A stretch of DNA of 44,629 nt, taken from positions 1 through 44,629 of the forward strand of contig JAJDEH010000107.1 of assembly GCA_029259935.1 (NCBI GenBank). Reading direction: 5' to 3'. Position numbers and translations under genes: made by a program. Under the pieces are notes generated by a model that saw only the letters and a list, made by a program, of their open reading frames with translations, did not search any database and was not told the DNA's origin. Source of the DNA: Planctomycetota bacterium (GTDB taxonomy: Bacteria; Planctomycetota; Planctomycetia; Pirellulales; Pirellulaceae). The stretch's first letter is position 1; every line of letters starts with the position of its first letter. Positions 42,780 to 44,629 of the stretch are shown here, one piece after another.

Positions 42780-43721
42780 ATGGAATTCATGGCGGGCGTG
42801 GACAAGATGAAGTGCGATACCATTGGGAATCGGCCAAGCGGGAGTGGCCCGTGGCAGTCGGTTCGCCGCCTTACCGTTGGGCAGCAGGGCTCGACTTTCG
42901 TGGAATGCGCGGTCGTCGTGGCACTGGTTTCGGTCAGCGTACTGGTGGCGGTGCTTGGCATCGGATCGGCGACGACGCAATCGCTTGATTCAACCGCGGG
43001 AACTCTGTTCGGAACGAGCTCGGCTGCCACCGCCGGTAACCTTCCCCAGCAAGAGGCGTCATCGAGCGGACATGTTGTCCACTCGCACTGGCCTTCCTTC
43101 GTCGCGTTAATCCTGGCCACGGTGTCCCTAGCGATTTGTGGACGAAAGATCTTTAGCCGCGCGCCGCGAACCGAAAACAAAAGCGATGAAGACGCGGAAG
43201 AGAAACAGCTAGAGGACGATCTCGATACGTTCTTGACCAATAGAAAGAATGCCGTCTTTCAGAAACGCCAGGAGTTACTGCGTATCTTGTCGTCTGATGC
43301 GGGCGCGATCTTTGAGAACAGGCTCGAAATTAGCCAGCTCATGTCACGCAAAATGAAAGTGGTGTTGCCCAATGCCTCGCGGCAAGACGTCGTGGAGCGA
43401 ATGGAAGAGGGGCGGATGCGTCACCTGTTGGTGTGCGACATCGAACGCAATCTGCTGGGAATCATCAGCGACCGAGACTTAATGCAAAGCGACGGTCAGT
43501 CCGCCCAGGAACTGATGACGCCCAAGCCTGTTTCGGTCGAGCCCAATTGCATGGTCAATCCGGCCATCACCCAGTTAATCCGCCGACAAATATCCTGCTT
43601 GCCCGTGGTCGAGGACGGAAAGCTGTGCGGAGTGGTCACCACCACGGATTTGATGATGGCCCTGCAATGCACGCTCACGACGCTTGCCAAGCTGGCGACC
43701 GAGATCAAGGAAGTCGAATGA
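42780..43721 (+). CDS. type IV-pilin-like N-terminus joined to a CBS-domain pair
   Basis: A 313-residue protein. The N-terminus has a class III (prepilin) signal: QQG|STFVE with Gly37 before the cleavage point and Glu42 at +5, then a hydrophobic helix (CAVVVALVSVSVLVAVLGIG), like Flp/TadE-type pilins. A second membrane helix (WPSFVALILATVSLAICG) precedes a charged linker and two CBS motifs (about 190-310): ISQLMSRKMKVVLPNASRQD and AQELMTPKPVSVEPNCMVNP. Pilin-CBS fusions are unusual. If the prepilin part is real, the CBS domains are cytoplasmic after the second helix. Starts at 42789 or 42807 are also possible. Confidence 0.75.
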   Translation: MEFMAGVDKMKCDTIGNRPSGSGPWQSVRRLTVGQQGSTFVECAVVVALVSVSVLVAVLGIGSATTQSLDSTAGTLFGTSSAATAGNLPQQEASSSGHVVHSHWPSFVALILATVSLAICGRKIFSRAPRTENKSDEDAEEKQLEDDLDTFLTNRKNAVFQKRQELLRILSSDAGAIFENRLEISQLMSRKMKVVLPNASRQDVVERMEEGRMRHLLVCDIERNLLGIISDRDLMQSDGQSAQELMTPKPVSVEPNCMVNPAITQLIRRQISCLPVVEDGKLCGVVTTTDLMMALQCTLTTLAKLATEIKEVE

Positions 43722-43855
43722 GGCGCGGCGTCACGCCAATTGGGACTACCGCCCGAGGAAACAACGGGCTGCATGGGCCACATAGCATCGACTTGAGATC
43801 AACGAATACTCACCCACAAATAGACAAACTGACCGTTTGAGGTACGAGGGAAAAT

Positions 43856-44629
43856 ATGAATTCCAAGAGGCGTTCCACCGTTCAACTATTGCAGGAATTC
43901 TCGGTCCCGCTGATTGCTGGAGTCGTGGTTGCCCTGGCGGTCGCCAATGTAAACCCTGGCTGGTACGACGCGCTGGTTCACACTCCTATCACGCAGGTTT
44001 TTGCCACGGGCGAACCCAGCAATGACCACCATGCTGCCGCGGACGGGCACGATGAGGAACATCATGGACCAACAACGGATTCTCACGATGCGGACGGTCA
44101 GCACGGCCACGGGCAAGACGGTCACGAACAGGACAGCGGTGAGACTCACGCGGCGGTCACGCATGAACATCACGCCAGCGGCCATGGCCACTCCGACTGG
44201 CAGCATTTCTTTACGTTGCACTTCCTGGTGAACGACATCTTCATGGTCCTGTTCTTTGGTGTCGCGGCCAAGGAGATTACCGAAGCGTGCCTGCCGGGTG
44301 GAGCGTTGAATCCCGTTTCCAAAGCGATCAATCCGTTGCTGGGAACCCTAGGCGGCGTAGTCGGACCGGTTGGCGTTTATTTTCTTGCCAACGCGTTGAT
44401 CGGCGGTCCGCAATGGACCAATGGTTGGGGAATTCCCACGGCGACCGACATCGCCTTGGCGTGGCTTGTCGCTCGTTTCGTCTTTGGCAAGGGACATCCC
44501 GCCGTAAGTTTCTTGCTGTTGTTGGCAGTGGCCGACGACGCGATCGGACTGGGAATCATTGCGATTGCTTATCCCAATCCCGCGCATCCCACCGCATGGC
44601 TCAACGCTTTGTGGATCCTGCCGGGTATG
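43856..44629 (+). CDS. nhaA: NhaA-type Na+/H+ antiporter with His/Asp-rich insertion, cut by window edge
   Basis: An open frame from ATG 43856 (GAGGG just upstream) to the window edge, 258 codons, missing its C-terminus. The start, STVQLLQEFSVPLIAGVVVA, and later HFLVNDIFMVLFFGVAAKEI, GTLGGVVGPVGVYF, IPTATDIALAWLV and VADDAIGLGIIA match the NhaA core, including the paired Asp (DD) of the transport site. Between the first two helices is an insertion of about 55 residues with many His and Asp (for example HHAAADGHDEEHHGP and HGHGQDGHEQD), likely a metal-binding or pH-sensing loop at the periplasmic side. The real family role is sodium/proton exchange. Confidence 0.9.
   Translation, partial: MNSKRRSTVQLLQEFSVPLIAGVVVALAVANVNPGWYDALVHTPITQVFATGEPSNDHHAAADGHDEEHHGPTTDSHDADGQHGHGQDGHEQDSGETHAAVTHEHHASGHGHSDWQHFFTLHFLVNDIFMVLFFGVAAKEITEACLPGGALNPVSKAINPLLGTLGGVVGPVGVYFLANALIGGPQWTNGWGIPTATDIALAWLVARFVFGKGHPAVSFLLLLAVADDAIGLGIIAIAYPNPAHPTAWLNALWILPGM

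Noticed and set aside
1..44629. tRNA, rRNA or known riboswitch.
   Set aside because: No cloverleaf-like or rRNA-like stretch was recognised by eye. A tRNAscan or Infernal search was not possible, so small RNAs could be missed.

Overview
The window reads as chromosomal DNA of a planctomycete, probably close to Pirellulales (inferred from gene content alone). The indicators are two DUF1559 proteins, a very large dehydrogenase-HEAT-cytochrome c secreted protein, a membrane protein opening with NPYQPP, Ser/Thr kinases paired with ECF sigma factors, and many small palindromic repeats scattered between genes. No rRNA, tRNA or CRISPR array was recognised.

Layout. 1-1.1 kb: a REP-associated (IS200-like) transposase cut by the window edge, a short tandem repeat, and a decayed Hsp70 fragment. 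1.3-5.8 kb: a giant DUF4062-STAND NTPase-TPR protein of conflict/defence type. 5.8-7.35 kb: non-coding, repeat-rich. 7.36-11.0 kb (minus): a secreted repeat/linker protein, a zinc-ribbon DUF1559 protein, and the KDPG aldolase Eda. 11.4-14.1 kb (plus): a small SHOCT-like membrane protein, ClpX with a strong terminator, and a membrane protein. 14.1-14.9 kb (minus): a second DUF1559 protein. 15.1-20.0 kb (minus): a probable operon for a tungsten aldehyde:ferredoxin oxidoreductase with its polyferredoxin, an FAD/NAD(P)H oxidoreductase, a MoaD-like carrier and a secreted DJ-1/PfpI protein. 20.0-22.5 kb: a repeat that is an inverted copy of one at 6.6-7.2 kb, then a TIR-domain gene divergent from a patatin phospholipase gene. 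23.7-29.7 kb: a small zinc/membrane protein with a duplicated 3' end, a Tat-exported beta-propeller-like protein, and the giant cytochrome protein.

29.7-34.6 kb is a signalling block. A membrane Ser/Thr kinase carrying an extracytoplasmic CxxCH haem motif is followed 7 bp later by an ECF sigma factor. Divergent from it are a second ECF sigma factor, a putative anti-sigma factor and a membrane protein. A small conserved protein and an acetamidase/formamidase follow.

36.4-44.6 kb is the most unusual part. A single protein fuses a Ser/Thr kinase to a tubulin/FtsZ-like GTPase. It is preceded in its operon by an FHA protein with a degenerate EAL domain. Divergent from these are a pseudo-receiver/degenerate-GGDEF/CBS protein, a type IV-pilin-like protein ending in CBS domains, and an NhaA antiporter with a long His/Asp-rich insertion, cut by the window edge. 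The kinase, the phospho-Thr reader and the degenerate cyclic-dinucleotide domains side by side suggest an undescribed cytoskeletal or membrane-associated signalling system. That role is inference; the domains and motifs are read directly from the sequence.
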